The translations under genes were made by a program, and so were the position numbers. DNA of 64,000 bases from CAYSZB01 sp964435475. Lineage in GTDB: Bacteria > Chloroflexota > Anaerolineae > Anaerolineales > Anaerolineaceae. Shown piece after piece: positions 36,213 through 44,471 of this stretch (positions within the stretch are counted from its first letter, which is position 1; each line of letters starts with the position of its first letter). The stretch lies in NCBI GenBank assembly GCA_964435475.1, contig CAYSZB010000001.1, positions 62,001 through 126,000 of the forward strand, read 5' to 3'. The notes beneath the pieces were generated by a model, which did not search any database, was not told where the DNA came from, and saw only the letters and a list, made by a program, of their open reading frames with translations.

Positions 36213-37347
36213 TCAACCCATGATGAGGATCGCCGTTGATGCCTTGGGGATAGACAAACCCGGTGGTGCACGCACTGCAACCCTGTACCTGTTCGAAGAA
36301 GTAATCAAACTGAAGCCGGGTTGGAACTTCATCTTTTACCTCTCGCGCTACGAGGTTTCCCTGGATAAAAACAATGTAAAACAGGTCATTCTTCCCTTCC
36401 GCAAGGGCATCCTGGCACGCTTGTTGTTCCAGGTTTACCTGCCGTTTGATCTGCTGTTCCGTAAAGTCAACCTGGTACATTTTGCCAAGAGCCAGGCTTG
36501 TTACTTACCCTGTAGAAAGAAAGTCTTTACGATCTTTGACCTTACCACCTTGCTTTATCCCGAGCAATTTTCGAAATCGGCTGTGTGGTATTGGTCTCAC
36601 ATCCAGGGTAGGATGGCCCGGGCCGCTGATGCGGTTGTGGCAATTTCCAAAGATGATGCCAGGGACATCATTTCATATTACAAAGTACCGGTTGGAAAGG
36701 TGAGCACGATCTACCTGGATTCTCAATTCAATGATCAGGTCAAGCCGGATCTCGTAAAGGTCCAAAAGATTAAGCAGGAACTGGAGCTGCCCCCATGCTA
36801 TTTGCTCTTTGTCGGGTTGCTGGCAAAAAAGAAGAACCTGGAAACACTCATTCGTGCCATATCCTTGTTAAAGGAACAACGAACCTCGCTACCCCCCTTG
36901 ATCCTGGTAGGACCCCGCTATACCGCCAGTGATGCGTCTGATCTCCTGGATTTGGTTCATTCCCTGGGTCTCGATCAAAGCGTTCGCTATCTTGGCGAAC
37001 TGGCGCCTGGCGAACTACAGGTTGTTATGCAGAACGCTTTTTGCCTGCTGCTACCATCAGTGCATGAAGGCTTTGGGATCACTGCGATCGAAGCGATAAA
37101 GTTGGGCATACCGGTGATTGCTTCCAAAGTTTCAGCATTACCGGAGATTGTTGGCACCGCCGGTTTACTGGTGGATGAATATCTTGACCCTGCCAGTTGG
37201 GCTGCAATGATCTGTCGCTTGCTTGATGATGAATCGCTCCGTGATAACCTGGTCCGAGAAGGCTATCAACAGGCAGCTCGGTTTTCATGGCACACGTCTG
37301 CCCGAAAATTGGTCGAACTTTACCCACATGTGTACCGATCCAGGTGA
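36205..37347 (+). CDS. GT4-family glycosyltransferase
   Basis: 380 aa. IAVDALGIDKPGGARTATL at the N-terminus, FTIFDLTTLLYPEQF, LLFVGLLAKKKNLETLI near residue 195, and the donor-binding motif PSVHEGFGITAIEAIKLGIP near 285. GT4 enzymes are retaining transferases that use nucleotide-sugars (often GDP-mannose) on the cytoplasmic side. The start overlaps the methyltransferase by 8 bp; the following flippase-like gene starts 3 bp after its stop. Confidence 0.9.
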   Translation: MDDQPMMRIAVDALGIDKPGGARTATLYLFEEVIKLKPGWNFIFYLSRYEVSLDKNNVKQVILPFRKGILARLLFQVYLPFDLLFRKVNLVHFAKSQACYLPCRKKVFTIFDLTTLLYPEQFSKSAVWYWSHIQGRMARAADAVVAISKDDARDIISYYKVPVGKVSTIYLDSQFNDQVKPDLVKVQKIKQELELPPCYLLFVGLLAKKKNLETLIRAISLLKEQRTSLPPLILVGPRYTASDASDLLDLVHSLGLDQSVRYLGELAPGELQVVMQNAFCLLLPSVHEGFGITAIEAIKLGIPVIASKVSALPEIVGTAGLLVDEYLDPASWAAMICRLLDDESLRDNLVREGYQQAARFSWHTSARKLVELYPHVYRSR

Positions 37348-37350
37348 GAC

Positions 37351-38346
37351 TTGGCAAACAGAGACCCATCAACCCCGAATGTAACCGCACCTCTTCCCAG
37401 GAACCCGCTCTCAAGGATTTTGCGCAACCGGTGGTTCAGGTTGGTGATACTCCTGTTAACCGTTGGCTTTGCTGTTTATTACCTGGTCAGTAATTTTTCA
37501 AACTTGTGGCAGGTGATCAAGCAAAAGCCACTTTTTCCTGGTTGGTTACTGCTTTCCTTTGTTTGCATCTTGTCAGCAGTTTTCATCGGGGTGTTCACCT
37601 GGAAAAGTATATTGCGGGGATTTGGTTATGATTTTCCCTGGCATAAGGTACTTCGCATGCACATGTTACCAACCCTGGCAAAATATATTCCAGGGCTGGT
37701 CTGGCAGTTTTCCGGTAAGGCATACCTGGCACATGAGATGGGCATGCCGCTGGTTGTTACAGCCGTCTCGATCGGCATCGAGGTAGGTTTATCCCTCCTA
37801 AGTGGAATTGCTTTGTTCTTCCTGTTTTTTGCCAATGGGAGGGTTGCGCTACCAGCCTGGGTCCACTTGCCTTCCACTGTCTTTCTCTTGTTAGGTGTTG
37901 TCTTATTGGTGATTCTTAGCCTATCCCCCGTGGTTATCCGTATGATTTATGACAGGGGCAAATCAAGCCCTCAGATCAAACCCATTGTGGGGTACTGGTA
38001 CCTTGCCCTGGTTTTTATCATGTTGGGGTGGGGTTTGATCTCCATGGCATTTTACACATCTGCCAATGCTTTTGGGCTTTCAGGGTTGACTTATTTAGAT
38101 TCAATGATTGCTATCAGTGGTGCCTATGTCGGCGGCATCCTGGCCATCTTTGTTCCGAATGGTCTGGTGGTCAGGGAAGCGGTTCTGCTTGCCCTGCTGC
38201 CACCTGCGGTTGACCAGGCATCGGGGTTGTTATTGAGCCTGCTTGCCAGGGTGGAGGTGATCATCTGCGAACTGCTTGTTGGTGCGCTGTTGCGGACCGG
38301 TTCTCTGTACAAGGACCGTGTAACGAGACAAGTAGATGAAAAATAA
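37351..38346 (+). CDS. Lysylphosphatidylglycerol synthase TM region/UPF0104-type membrane protein (possible flippase)
   Basis: 331 aa with about eight membrane helices; TTG start 3 bp after the GT4 stop. The conserved KYIPGLVWQFSGK segment near residue 112 and a late GGILAIFVPNGLVVREAVL are hallmarks of the LPG_synthase_TM family, which includes MprF flippase domains and AglD-like proteins. In a glycan cluster, a role in moving or modifying a lipid-linked intermediate is plausible but unproven. Confidence 0.82.
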   Translation: MANRDPSTPNVTAPLPRNPLSRILRNRWFRLVILLLTVGFAVYYLVSNFSNLWQVIKQKPLFPGWLLLSFVCILSAVFIGVFTWKSILRGFGYDFPWHKVLRMHMLPTLAKYIPGLVWQFSGKAYLAHEMGMPLVVTAVSIGIEVGLSLLSGIALFFLFFANGRVALPAWVHLPSTVFLLLGVVLLVILSLSPVVIRMIYDRGKSSPQIKPIVGYWYLALVFIMLGWGLISMAFYTSANAFGLSGLTYLDSMIAISGAYVGGILAIFVPNGLVVREAVLLALLPPAVDQASGLLLSLLARVEVIICELLVGALLRTGSLYKDRVTRQVDEK

Positions 38347-38359
38347 CCCAAATGGATTA

Positions 38360-38388
38360 TTGCCCCCCTTGGCTGATTCGGGTATTCT
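38360..38388 (+). promoter_or_regulatory. Candidate promoter of the secreted repeat protein
   Basis: TTGCCC (38360-38365), 17-bp spacer, TATTCT (38383-38388). It lies just after the flippase-like gene stop and 38 bp before the ATG. Confidence 0.4.
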
Positions 38389-38425
38389 ATATGAAATTGG
38401 TAATTTAGACTTTAAAGGAGCACAA

Positions 38426-39898
38426 ATGAAAAAAGGATTATTAATACTTTCTATGTTGTTAATTTCCCTGGCCTTTGTATTGCCGGTTTCGGCAGTCGGC
38501 CCTGCGGGAGATTGGGTAAGCAGTTTTTACTGCGTTAACCAAGACACTGTCAACACCGCCAATATTAGCCTGGCGTTTTACCAGGAAAATAACGGCACAG
38601 CCGCGTTGACCTATTCAGACACAATCGCTGCCGGCAAGTCCAAGAACTATTACACACCAACCACCCCCGCTAGTGTTCCTGATCCATTCCTGGGTGCAGT
38701 GGTGGTTAGTTCTTCAACACCCCTGGCTTGCTCGGTTGTCAATAACACCACAGCTGTTGGTACCTCTGGTGATCCCTTCCGCTACAGCAGCTCGGGTGGT
38801 TTCGGCAGTGCAGAAGCTGCGCCAGTCTCTTATGCAACACAGGTCGTCAGGGACTTCTGGGGTTATGAATCATACATTGCCATCCAGAACACCAGCACCG
38901 CTTCAGCCGCAGTTACCGTAGAATTCACCGATCGCTATGGCACAGATTATCCCACGGCGACACAGCACCTCACGGTTCCTGGGCAAAGCAACCGTGTATT
39001 GTACCTGACGGATGTGACTGCTCTTGGCACCGGCTTTACTGGTTCAGCCAAGATCTCAGCTGATGACGGGACAACCCCGCTCGCAGTGATGGAAGCGTAC
39101 TACAACATTGCGACCGATTACACCAAAGCCCAGATCCAGGCATTCAATGCTGCGACCGTTGGCGATGATTATGTATATGCACCACAGGTCGTCCGCTCAT
39201 ACTATGGTTACAACGGTGGTATTCAGATCGTTAATGTGGGCACTGCTAATACCTCCTTTAAAGTCACCTTTACCATGGGTACGGGTACCAACCAGGTGGT
39301 TGCCACATATCAACACACTGTCGAACTTGCCCCCGGTGAAGTGAAAGACCTTTACCTGCCCAATGTGACTGAGTTGGCAGCGGTTGATGGCAAGCCCATG
39401 GCTGAGAGAACCGGTTTTGCAGTCGTTGAAGCTGCAAGCACAACAGGTGTACACAATGCAGCAGGTCAACTTGCCGCCAATGTGAACATCACCAACGTTG
39501 GAACATATTCCGGTTTGGAGGCATGGGGTGGTCGTGGCGCAACATACAACGCCTTCCCTGAATCTGCTGCCAGCACCAAGCTCTATATTCCTAACATGCC
39601 AGTGCATGTCAGCAGTCTTTGGTCTGGTGGTTTCTTTATTGCTAGTTTTGGAACAACAGCTGGTACCTGCGATATAACATTCGTGGATGACGGGGACGCT
39701 TTTATGAATGACGTTCCAGTTGGTCTTGGTGTTTATATTAACAAATGGGCTCCGAATGTCACCAATTTGGACAGCGGTTACAATTCTGGCATGTGGGCTG
39801 AATGTACAGTTCCAGTGTTTGGGATTGGAAACCTGAATGCCGATGGGACGACAACTTATGGCGACAGCTACAGCCAGTTCAACGCCATCGCTCCCTAA
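38426..39898 (+). CDS. Secreted surface protein with degenerate Ig-like repeats
   Basis: 490 aa from the ATG at 38426, which follows AAAGGAG. A signal peptide (MKKGLLILSMLLISLAFV, cleavage near PVSA) is followed by four diverged repeats of roughly 100 residues, most visible as VVRDFWGYESYIAIQNTST and VVRSYYGYNGGIQIVNVGT, each followed by a tyrosine-leucine 'LYL' turn and a variable strand. No cell-wall anchor or membrane helix is seen at the C-terminus, so it is released or held by its partners. With its own promoter and a strong terminator, it appears to be a highly expressed single gene. Function unknown. Confidence 0.8.
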   Translation: MKKGLLILSMLLISLAFVLPVSAVGPAGDWVSSFYCVNQDTVNTANISLAFYQENNGTAALTYSDTIAAGKSKNYYTPTTPASVPDPFLGAVVVSSSTPLACSVVNNTTAVGTSGDPFRYSSSGGFGSAEAAPVSYATQVVRDFWGYESYIAIQNTSTASAAVTVEFTDRYGTDYPTATQHLTVPGQSNRVLYLTDVTALGTGFTGSAKISADDGTTPLAVMEAYYNIATDYTKAQIQAFNAATVGDDYVYAPQVVRSYYGYNGGIQIVNVGTANTSFKVTFTMGTGTNQVVATYQHTVELAPGEVKDLYLPNVTELAAVDGKPMAERTGFAVVEAASTTGVHNAAGQLAANVNITNVGTYSGLEAWGGRGATYNAFPESAASTKLYIPNMPVHVSSLWSGGFFIASFGTTAGTCDITFVDDGDAFMNDVPVGLGVYINKWAPNVTNLDSGYNSGMWAECTVPVFGIGNLNADGTTTYGDSYSQFNAIAP

Positions 39899-39920
39899 TT
39901 ATTAACATGTTTCACGAAAA

Positions 39921-39951
39921 CTGCCAGGTGAGATCCACCTGGCAGTTTTTT
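39921..39951 (+). terminator. Rho-independent terminator
   Basis: Perfect 10-bp stem CTGCCAGGTG (39921-39930)/CACCTGGCAG (39936-39945) with a 5-nt loop, followed by six T. It ends the secreted repeat protein gene. Confidence 0.92.
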
Positions 39952-40033
39952 GTTCATGGTTGTTCGAATTATCCCAAGAGCATATAGTAGAATTGACCTC
40001 GCAACAATTACTTAAAAAACCAGGAGACATCAA

Positions 40034-41506
40034 TTGAAGGTCATTCTTGTCTATCCAGATCTGAATGAGGGGGCTGGCTATACCGGCGCCTATTACACGG
40101 GCGTGGGGATTCTCTCTGCAGTCCTGCGAGGGTCAGGTCACACCACAGAACTGCTGCATATTACTCAACCGATTTCTGAATCTGAGTTCATAAAGCACCT
40201 AACCCCAATGCTACCTTTAGAAGGACCGATGTTGATCGGTTTTTCCGTCACCTCTAACATGTTCACTTTCTTAAAAAAATGGAGCGCCTGGATCAAGTCC
40301 CGCTGGCAGGATGCAATCATCATCGCCGGCGGTGTTCATCCAACCCTCGCGCCTGATGAGACGATTGCCCTCCCTTCCGTCGATATGATCTGTGTGGGTG
40401 AGGGAGAGGGGGCGGTGGTCGAGTTGGTAAACATGCTTGATAAGGGGATTACCCCTAGAGGGATTCAGAATTTGTGGATCAAACATCCCGATCTGGCAAT
40501 AGAAAAGAATCCTTTGCGTCCATTGGTTGAACTGGATAGCCTTCCCATCCCCGACAGGGATATCTATGACTTTATACACCTGCATAACGAGAGCCGGGGA
40601 GAGGCTAACCTGGTGGTTTCGCGGGGTTGTCCTTATCACTGCACCTACTGCTGTAATGATGCACTGCGGGCGGTCAACAATGGCCTGGGCAGGCCGGTGC
40701 GTTTTCGCAGCGTTCCCCTGGTCATCGATGAGGTGAAGACGATTTTACGTGACTACCCGGGTATCAACCGCATCGTTTTTTGTGATGATATCCTCCCTTT
40801 GTGGCCGGCATGGTTCAGCGAGTTTTCAAAAACCTACAAAACCGAGATCGGCATTCCCTTCACCTGCAATTTGCGTCCGAATTTGGTCACAGAAAAGATT
40901 GTTGCTGAGTTAAAAGATGCGGGATGTAGCGAGATCCGCTTTGGCCTGGAAAGTGGTAACGACGAAATCCGCCAGAAAGTAATGAACCGCGACCTGACCC
41001 GCGAGCAAATGCTTTATGCTTTTCAACTCTGCAGGGGGGCAGGTATTAAAACATTTGCCTTCAACATCGTCGGGTTGCCTGGTGAGAGCGTTAAACAAAT
41101 GCTTGATACGGTTAAGCTGAATGCCGATGTCATGGCGGATGTGACCAGGGTCACCATTTTTTACCCTTATCCTAAGACGAAGCTCTATGATGTTTGTGCC
41201 GAGATGAACATTCTCACCGACCACATCGTAATTGATTATGCCCAGGATACCATGCTGGATTATTCCAGGATCCACAGCAACCGCGTCCTCTTCATTCGCC
41301 GCTACTTCCCGATTCTGGTAAAGATATACCGTCGCTTGCGCATGAATAAGCGAGTTAAGCTGGAGAAAACCCTGGATAACTTCCTCACCTCCGGGTTCAA
41401 TGCGCGCACATTGTTCCCCATGGGCAACCGGGTGTATGAACAGGTTCGCAAGAGTTCATTCCTTGATCGCTGGGCGATGAGCTTCCGCCGCAAGCATTTC
41501 GGATGA
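40034..41506 (+). CDS. B12-binding-domain radical SAM protein
   Basis: 490 aa, TTG start after CAGGAG. An N-terminal cobalamin-binding-type domain (ILVYPDLNEGAGYTG; GGVHPTLAPDE; CVGEGEGAVVELV) precedes a radical SAM core with the cluster motif RGCPYHCTYC near residue 199, and RFGLESGNDEIRQKV and FNIVGLPGES. Such enzymes methylate unactivated carbons or rearrange substrates using SAM and cobalamin. After a surface-glycan cluster it may modify a sugar or lipid, but it is behind a terminator, so the link is not certain. Confidence 0.85.
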   Translation: MKVILVYPDLNEGAGYTGAYYTGVGILSAVLRGSGHTTELLHITQPISESEFIKHLTPMLPLEGPMLIGFSVTSNMFTFLKKWSAWIKSRWQDAIIIAGGVHPTLAPDETIALPSVDMICVGEGEGAVVELVNMLDKGITPRGIQNLWIKHPDLAIEKNPLRPLVELDSLPIPDRDIYDFIHLHNESRGEANLVVSRGCPYHCTYCCNDALRAVNNGLGRPVRFRSVPLVIDEVKTILRDYPGINRIVFCDDILPLWPAWFSEFSKTYKTEIGIPFTCNLRPNLVTEKIVAELKDAGCSEIRFGLESGNDEIRQKVMNRDLTREQMLYAFQLCRGAGIKTFAFNIVGLPGESVKQMLDTVKLNADVMADVTRVTIFYPYPKTKLYDVCAEMNILTDHIVIDYAQDTMLDYSRIHSNRVLFIRRYFPILVKIYRRLRMNKRVKLEKTLDNFLTSGFNARTLFPMGNRVYEQVRKSSFLDRWAMSFRRKHFG

Positions 41507-41536
41507 TCGTCTCTCCCAATCGATCAACCGTTCCTT

Positions 41537-41545
41537 TGATATAAT
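41537..41545 (+). promoter_or_regulatory. Extended -10 upstream of a lipoprotein gene
   Basis: TGATATAAT 36 bp before the ATG; no clear -35, as usual for extended -10 promoters. Confidence 0.45.
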
Positions 41546-41580
41546 CATGATCAAGCTTTGCAAAACCAGGAGATGAAACG

Positions 41581-42156
41581 ATGCCTATTTCCATAAAGAG
41601 GGTGATCCTTCTTGCCATTATTCTGATCTTTATGGGCGTCACTGCCTGCACCAGGGTCACCGAAATGACCCAGGCCAGTGAACCCCTTGCCAACGAAACC
41701 GCTTACCCGACCACTTTGGAACCGGTGAAAGTGGATGAAAACGATGAACAATACCCGGTCACTTTTGGTGATACCCTGTCTGATCTTCCCGCCACCTTGA
41801 CTGTACCTGAACCCGTACCCGGCATGGCTGTTGTGACCGGCAAAGTCCTTTCGATCAGCGAAGGTGAAAAACCTTTTCTGAACGGCAGCTTTTACCTTGG
41901 TTCTTACATCTCTCCTAACGAAGGGGGAGAAGATGCGCCACAGCTGGTCGGCATTTCACCTGGCATCGACCCGATGGCACAACAGGCACAGGATGGCACC
42001 TTCGTTTTCGTTGATGTTCCCCCAGGCTCATACGGGTTGTTCATTTATACCCCAATGAGCGCATTCTTAATGTCAGATGCAAAAACCGGGGATTATGTCA
42101 ATGTCACGATCGAGGCAGGACAATTGATCGACTTGGGTACTTTATACGTTAAGTAG
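41581..42156 (+). CDS. Putative lipoprotein, 191 aa
   Basis: A signal peptide ends in the lipobox VTAC (Cys23), giving a lipid-anchored exported protein. The mature part has an acidic, Thr/Pro-rich linker and then a domain with VTGKVLSISEGEKPF and TFVFVDVPPGSYGLFIYTP, resembling the carboxypeptidase-regulatory-like/transthyretin-type beta-sandwich. AGGAGATGAAACG precedes the start. I do not recognise a specific family. The gene is followed by a strong terminator. Confidence 0.75.
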   Translation: MPISIKRVILLAIILIFMGVTACTRVTEMTQASEPLANETAYPTTLEPVKVDENDEQYPVTFGDTLSDLPATLTVPEPVPGMAVVTGKVLSISEGEKPFLNGSFYLGSYISPNEGGEDAPQLVGISPGIDPMAQQAQDGTFVFVDVPPGSYGLFIYTPMSAFLMSDAKTGDYVNVTIEAGQLIDLGTLYVK

Positions 42157-42172
42157 GTGTTCGACTTCTTTG

Positions 42173-42202
42173 AGCCCTTCAGTTAAGCTGGGGGGCTTTT
42201 TT
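42173..42202 (+). terminator. Rho-independent terminator
   Basis: 10-bp stem with two G-T pairs (42173-42182 and 42188-42197), TTAAG loop, followed by a T-run. It overlaps the stop codon of the convergent LuxR-kelch gene. Confidence 0.85.
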
Positions 42203-43370
42203 ATTTATTGATGTTCGGGATGACGATGGTATAGACAGCCTGGTAGCGCAGGTGGGTACTAACCGGGGTACCGGTTTCGTCCACACCCCCTAGGAGATAC
42301 AAAAATCCCTGTTGTGTTACCACAGACAAAGATTTGACGATCACACTTGGTGGTTTCTCGTAAAAAAAAGTCCAGATCCCATTCTGCGGCAGAAATTGCA
42401 GCAGCGTGTATTGCTCTGTGGTGCTTTTACCGACCAGGAATATTATCTCCCCAATGCCCTGCAATCCAAAACCGTATTGTGGTTCAGGCATTGATGCTTC
42501 CTCAGACCACGCACTGGCACCGCTTCCGTCCCTATCCGGCACATACACCTCATTCACCCCCAACGCCTTCTCGCCATCCCATCCGCCGATCACATAGATC
42601 TTTCCACCCGCCTCGGCCGCACCGGCATAAGCCCTGGCGGTTGGCATTGGGCTGCCAGGCAGCCACTCATCCTGCTGTGGGTCATAAATATACACATCAT
42701 CAAAAACCTGTTCGCCATCAGTGCCCCCAAACAGGTAGATGCGCCCCTCAAAAGATGCCAGGGCATANNNNNNNNNNNNNNNNNNNNNNNNNNNNNNNNN
42801 NNNNNNNNNNNNNNNNNNNNNNNNNNNNNNNNNNNNNNNNNNNNNNNNNNNNNNNNNNNNNNNNNNNCCGATCGCATAAATGGCATTGTCATAAGCTGCC
42901 GCAGCAAGGCTGGCACGGGCTTCGGACATTGGTGCCAGCTCTGTCCAGCGCTGCACAGTGGCAACACCCTGTACAAAGCCGGGGGTAGGTGTCGGTTGGC
43001 TGAAGATCGGGCTGTTGGACAGCAACAGCGATAATCCTATGATCAAGACAAGACTCAGCGGAATCAATATCCACCAGGATTTGCTGATCCATGAACGTTT
43101 TTCAGGAACTGCGGGTCCAATAGGCATTTCGGAGCGGGGTTCAGGGATTATTTCCGGTCCTGGTGAGGGAATGATCCCATGTTCAATGGCATAAAGCGTC
43201 GCCCCGGTGCGCGACTCCACGTCGATCTTCTCGAAAATGTTTCGCAGGTGCACCTTGACGGTATTGATGCTGATAAAGAGCGCAGCGGCAATCTCTTTAT
43301 TGCTCAACCCCTGGGCAACAAGTCTGAGGGTCTCTTTTTCGCGTTCGCTCAGGGTATTATTTTCTGCCAC
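42201..43370 (-). CDS. Membrane-bound LuxR-type regulator with extracellular kelch propeller
   Basis: 389 aa including a 34-residue unknown stretch from a sequence gap. Residues 1-65 are a LuxR/GerE helix-turn-helix (LSEREKETLRLVAQGLSNKEIA, INTVKVHLRNIFEK). A Pro-rich linker and one membrane helix (about residues 98-116, ILIPLSLVLIIGLSLLL) follow, then at least four kelch repeats (RIYLFGG, KIYVIGG, EIIFLVG, FLYLLGG), which form a beta-propeller outside the cell. This is the layout of a one-component regulator that senses an extracellular ligand and binds DNA at the membrane. There is no phosphoreceiver domain. A palindrome flanks its own -10 at 43399-43425. Confidence 0.82.
   Translation of the reverse strand: MAENNTLSEREKETLRLVAQGLSNKEIAAALFISINTVKVHLRNIFEKIDVESRTGATLYAIEHGIIPSPGPEIIPEPRSEMPIGPAVPEKRSWISKSWWILIPLSLVLIIGLSLLLSNSPIFSQPTPTPGFVQGVATVQRWTELAPMSEARASLAAAAYDNAIYAIXXXXXXXXXXXXXXXXXXXXXXXXXXXXXXXXXXYALASFEGRIYLFGGTDGEQVFDDVYIYDPQQDEWLPGSPMPTARAYAGAAEAGGKIYVIGGWDGEKALGVNEVYVPDRDGSGASAWSEEASMPEPQYGFGLQGIGEIIFLVGKSTTEQYTLLQFLPQNGIWTFFYEKPPSVIVKSLSVVTQQGFLYLLGGVDETGTPVSTHLRYQAVYTIVIPNINK
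42768..42867. other. Assembly gap (100 N) inside the kelch domain
   Basis: Placeholder of exactly 100 N. Flanks show no overlap. One kelch repeat is about 45-50 residues, so the missing length is probably near 100 bp, and the frame is kept. Confidence 0.9.
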
Positions 43371-43398
43371 TAGGTTCCATTCGTGTTGTTATCAGGTT

Positions 43399-43425
43399 CT
43401 GTCCAAATTATAATGGACTGGACAG
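43399..43425 (-). promoter_or_regulatory. Candidate promoter and operator of the LuxR-kelch gene
   Basis: Arms CTGTCCA (43399-43405) and TGGACAG (43419-43425) flank a - strand TATAAT (43407-43412). A second, inner GTCCA/TGGAC pair (43401-43405 and 43414-43418) exists. No good -35 is visible, as expected of an activator-dependent promoter. It overlaps no coding sequence and lies 29 bp upstream of the gene. Confidence 0.55.
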
Positions 43426-43427
43426 GT

Positions 43428-44411
43428 TCAAGTCGTATGACTGTATGGGGATCCCTGTGCCAGTTCCCTGAGATCTTGCGCAACCATCATCTGTACCAGT
43501 TGTTCAAAGGTGACCCCGGATTCCCATCCCAGGTTCTCCCGGGCTTTGCAGGCGTCGGCCACCAGGGGGAATTTTTCCGCCCCTCGCACAAGCAAAGGGT
43601 CAACCACCACATAATCGCGATAATCCAGGTCCACGGAAGCAAAGGCGACCTCACAAAACTGGCGCACGCTATGAGCAATGCCTGTGCCGATCACATAATC
43701 AGTGGGCTTTTCCTGTTGCAGCATCAGCCACATGGCACGCACATAATCGCCGGCGAAACCCCAATCACGCACAGCATCCAGGTCGCCCAGAATCAGCTTA
43801 TCGGCCATGCCAAGTTTGATCTGTGCCACCCCATGTGATATCTTACGGGTCACAAATTCAAATCCCCGCCGTGGGCTCTCATGGTTGTAGAGAATTCCTG
43901 ACACTGTAAAAAGGTTGAAATGTGTGCGATAGCTGCCGGTCATAAAGTGTCCATAGACTTTGGCGATGCCATAAGGGTTGCGGGGATTGAAAGGTGTCAG
44001 CTCGTTTTGTGGACTGTATGGGGCATTACCGAACATTTCACTGGTCGAAGCCTGGTAAAAACGGGCATGAGGTGTGACCTGGTGCATGCATTCCAGCAGG
44101 CGGGCAACCCCGGAAGCGGTGGCTTCCGCAGTTAATACGCCCTGAGACCATGAAAGCTGGGTATTGGATTGCCCGCCGAGGTTATAGATCTCATCCGGGC
44201 GATACGTGTAGAGCATGGAAAGCAGGGAGCCCTGGTCATGCAGGTCTGCCTGGGCAAGTGTCAGCTTCTCCTGGATGTGTTGGATACGGCTGAAATCGCC
44301 TGTTGTACTGTGGCGGGTCATCCCGATCACGGTATAGCCTTTGTTTAAAAGGAATTCTGCCAGGTATGAACCATCCTGGCCGGTAATTCCTGTGATCAGT
44401 GCTGTAAGCAT
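43428..44411 (-). CDS. gmd: GDP-mannose 4,6-dehydratase
   Basis: 327 aa from the ATG at 44411 (MLTALITGITGQDGSYL); an upstream ATG would add seven unrelated residues. Short-chain dehydrogenase fold: GITGQDGSYLAEFL, YNLGGQSNT, QASTSEMFG (Thr/Ser of the active site), and NPYGIAKVYGH (YxxxK). It makes GDP-4-keto-6-deoxy-mannose, precursor of fucose, rhamnose-type D-sugars and perosamine, and so could feed the GT4 enzymes of the nearby glycan cluster. Confidence 0.93.
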   Translation of the reverse strand: MLTALITGITGQDGSYLAEFLLNKGYTVIGMTRHSTTGDFSRIQHIQEKLTLAQADLHDQGSLLSMLYTYRPDEIYNLGGQSNTQLSWSQGVLTAEATASGVARLLECMHQVTPHARFYQASTSEMFGNAPYSPQNELTPFNPRNPYGIAKVYGHFMTGSYRTHFNLFTVSGILYNHESPRRGFEFVTRKISHGVAQIKLGMADKLILGDLDAVRDWGFAGDYVRAMWLMLQQEKPTDYVIGTGIAHSVRQFCEVAFASVDLDYRDYVVVDPLLVRGAEKFPLVADACKARENLGWESGVTFEQLVQMMVAQDLRELAQGSPYSHTT

Positions 44412-44471
44412 GGGCCTCCTTGAACTCCACAAATTTCAAGTGGTATTATAGCCCATGCTGTGCTGACTCAC

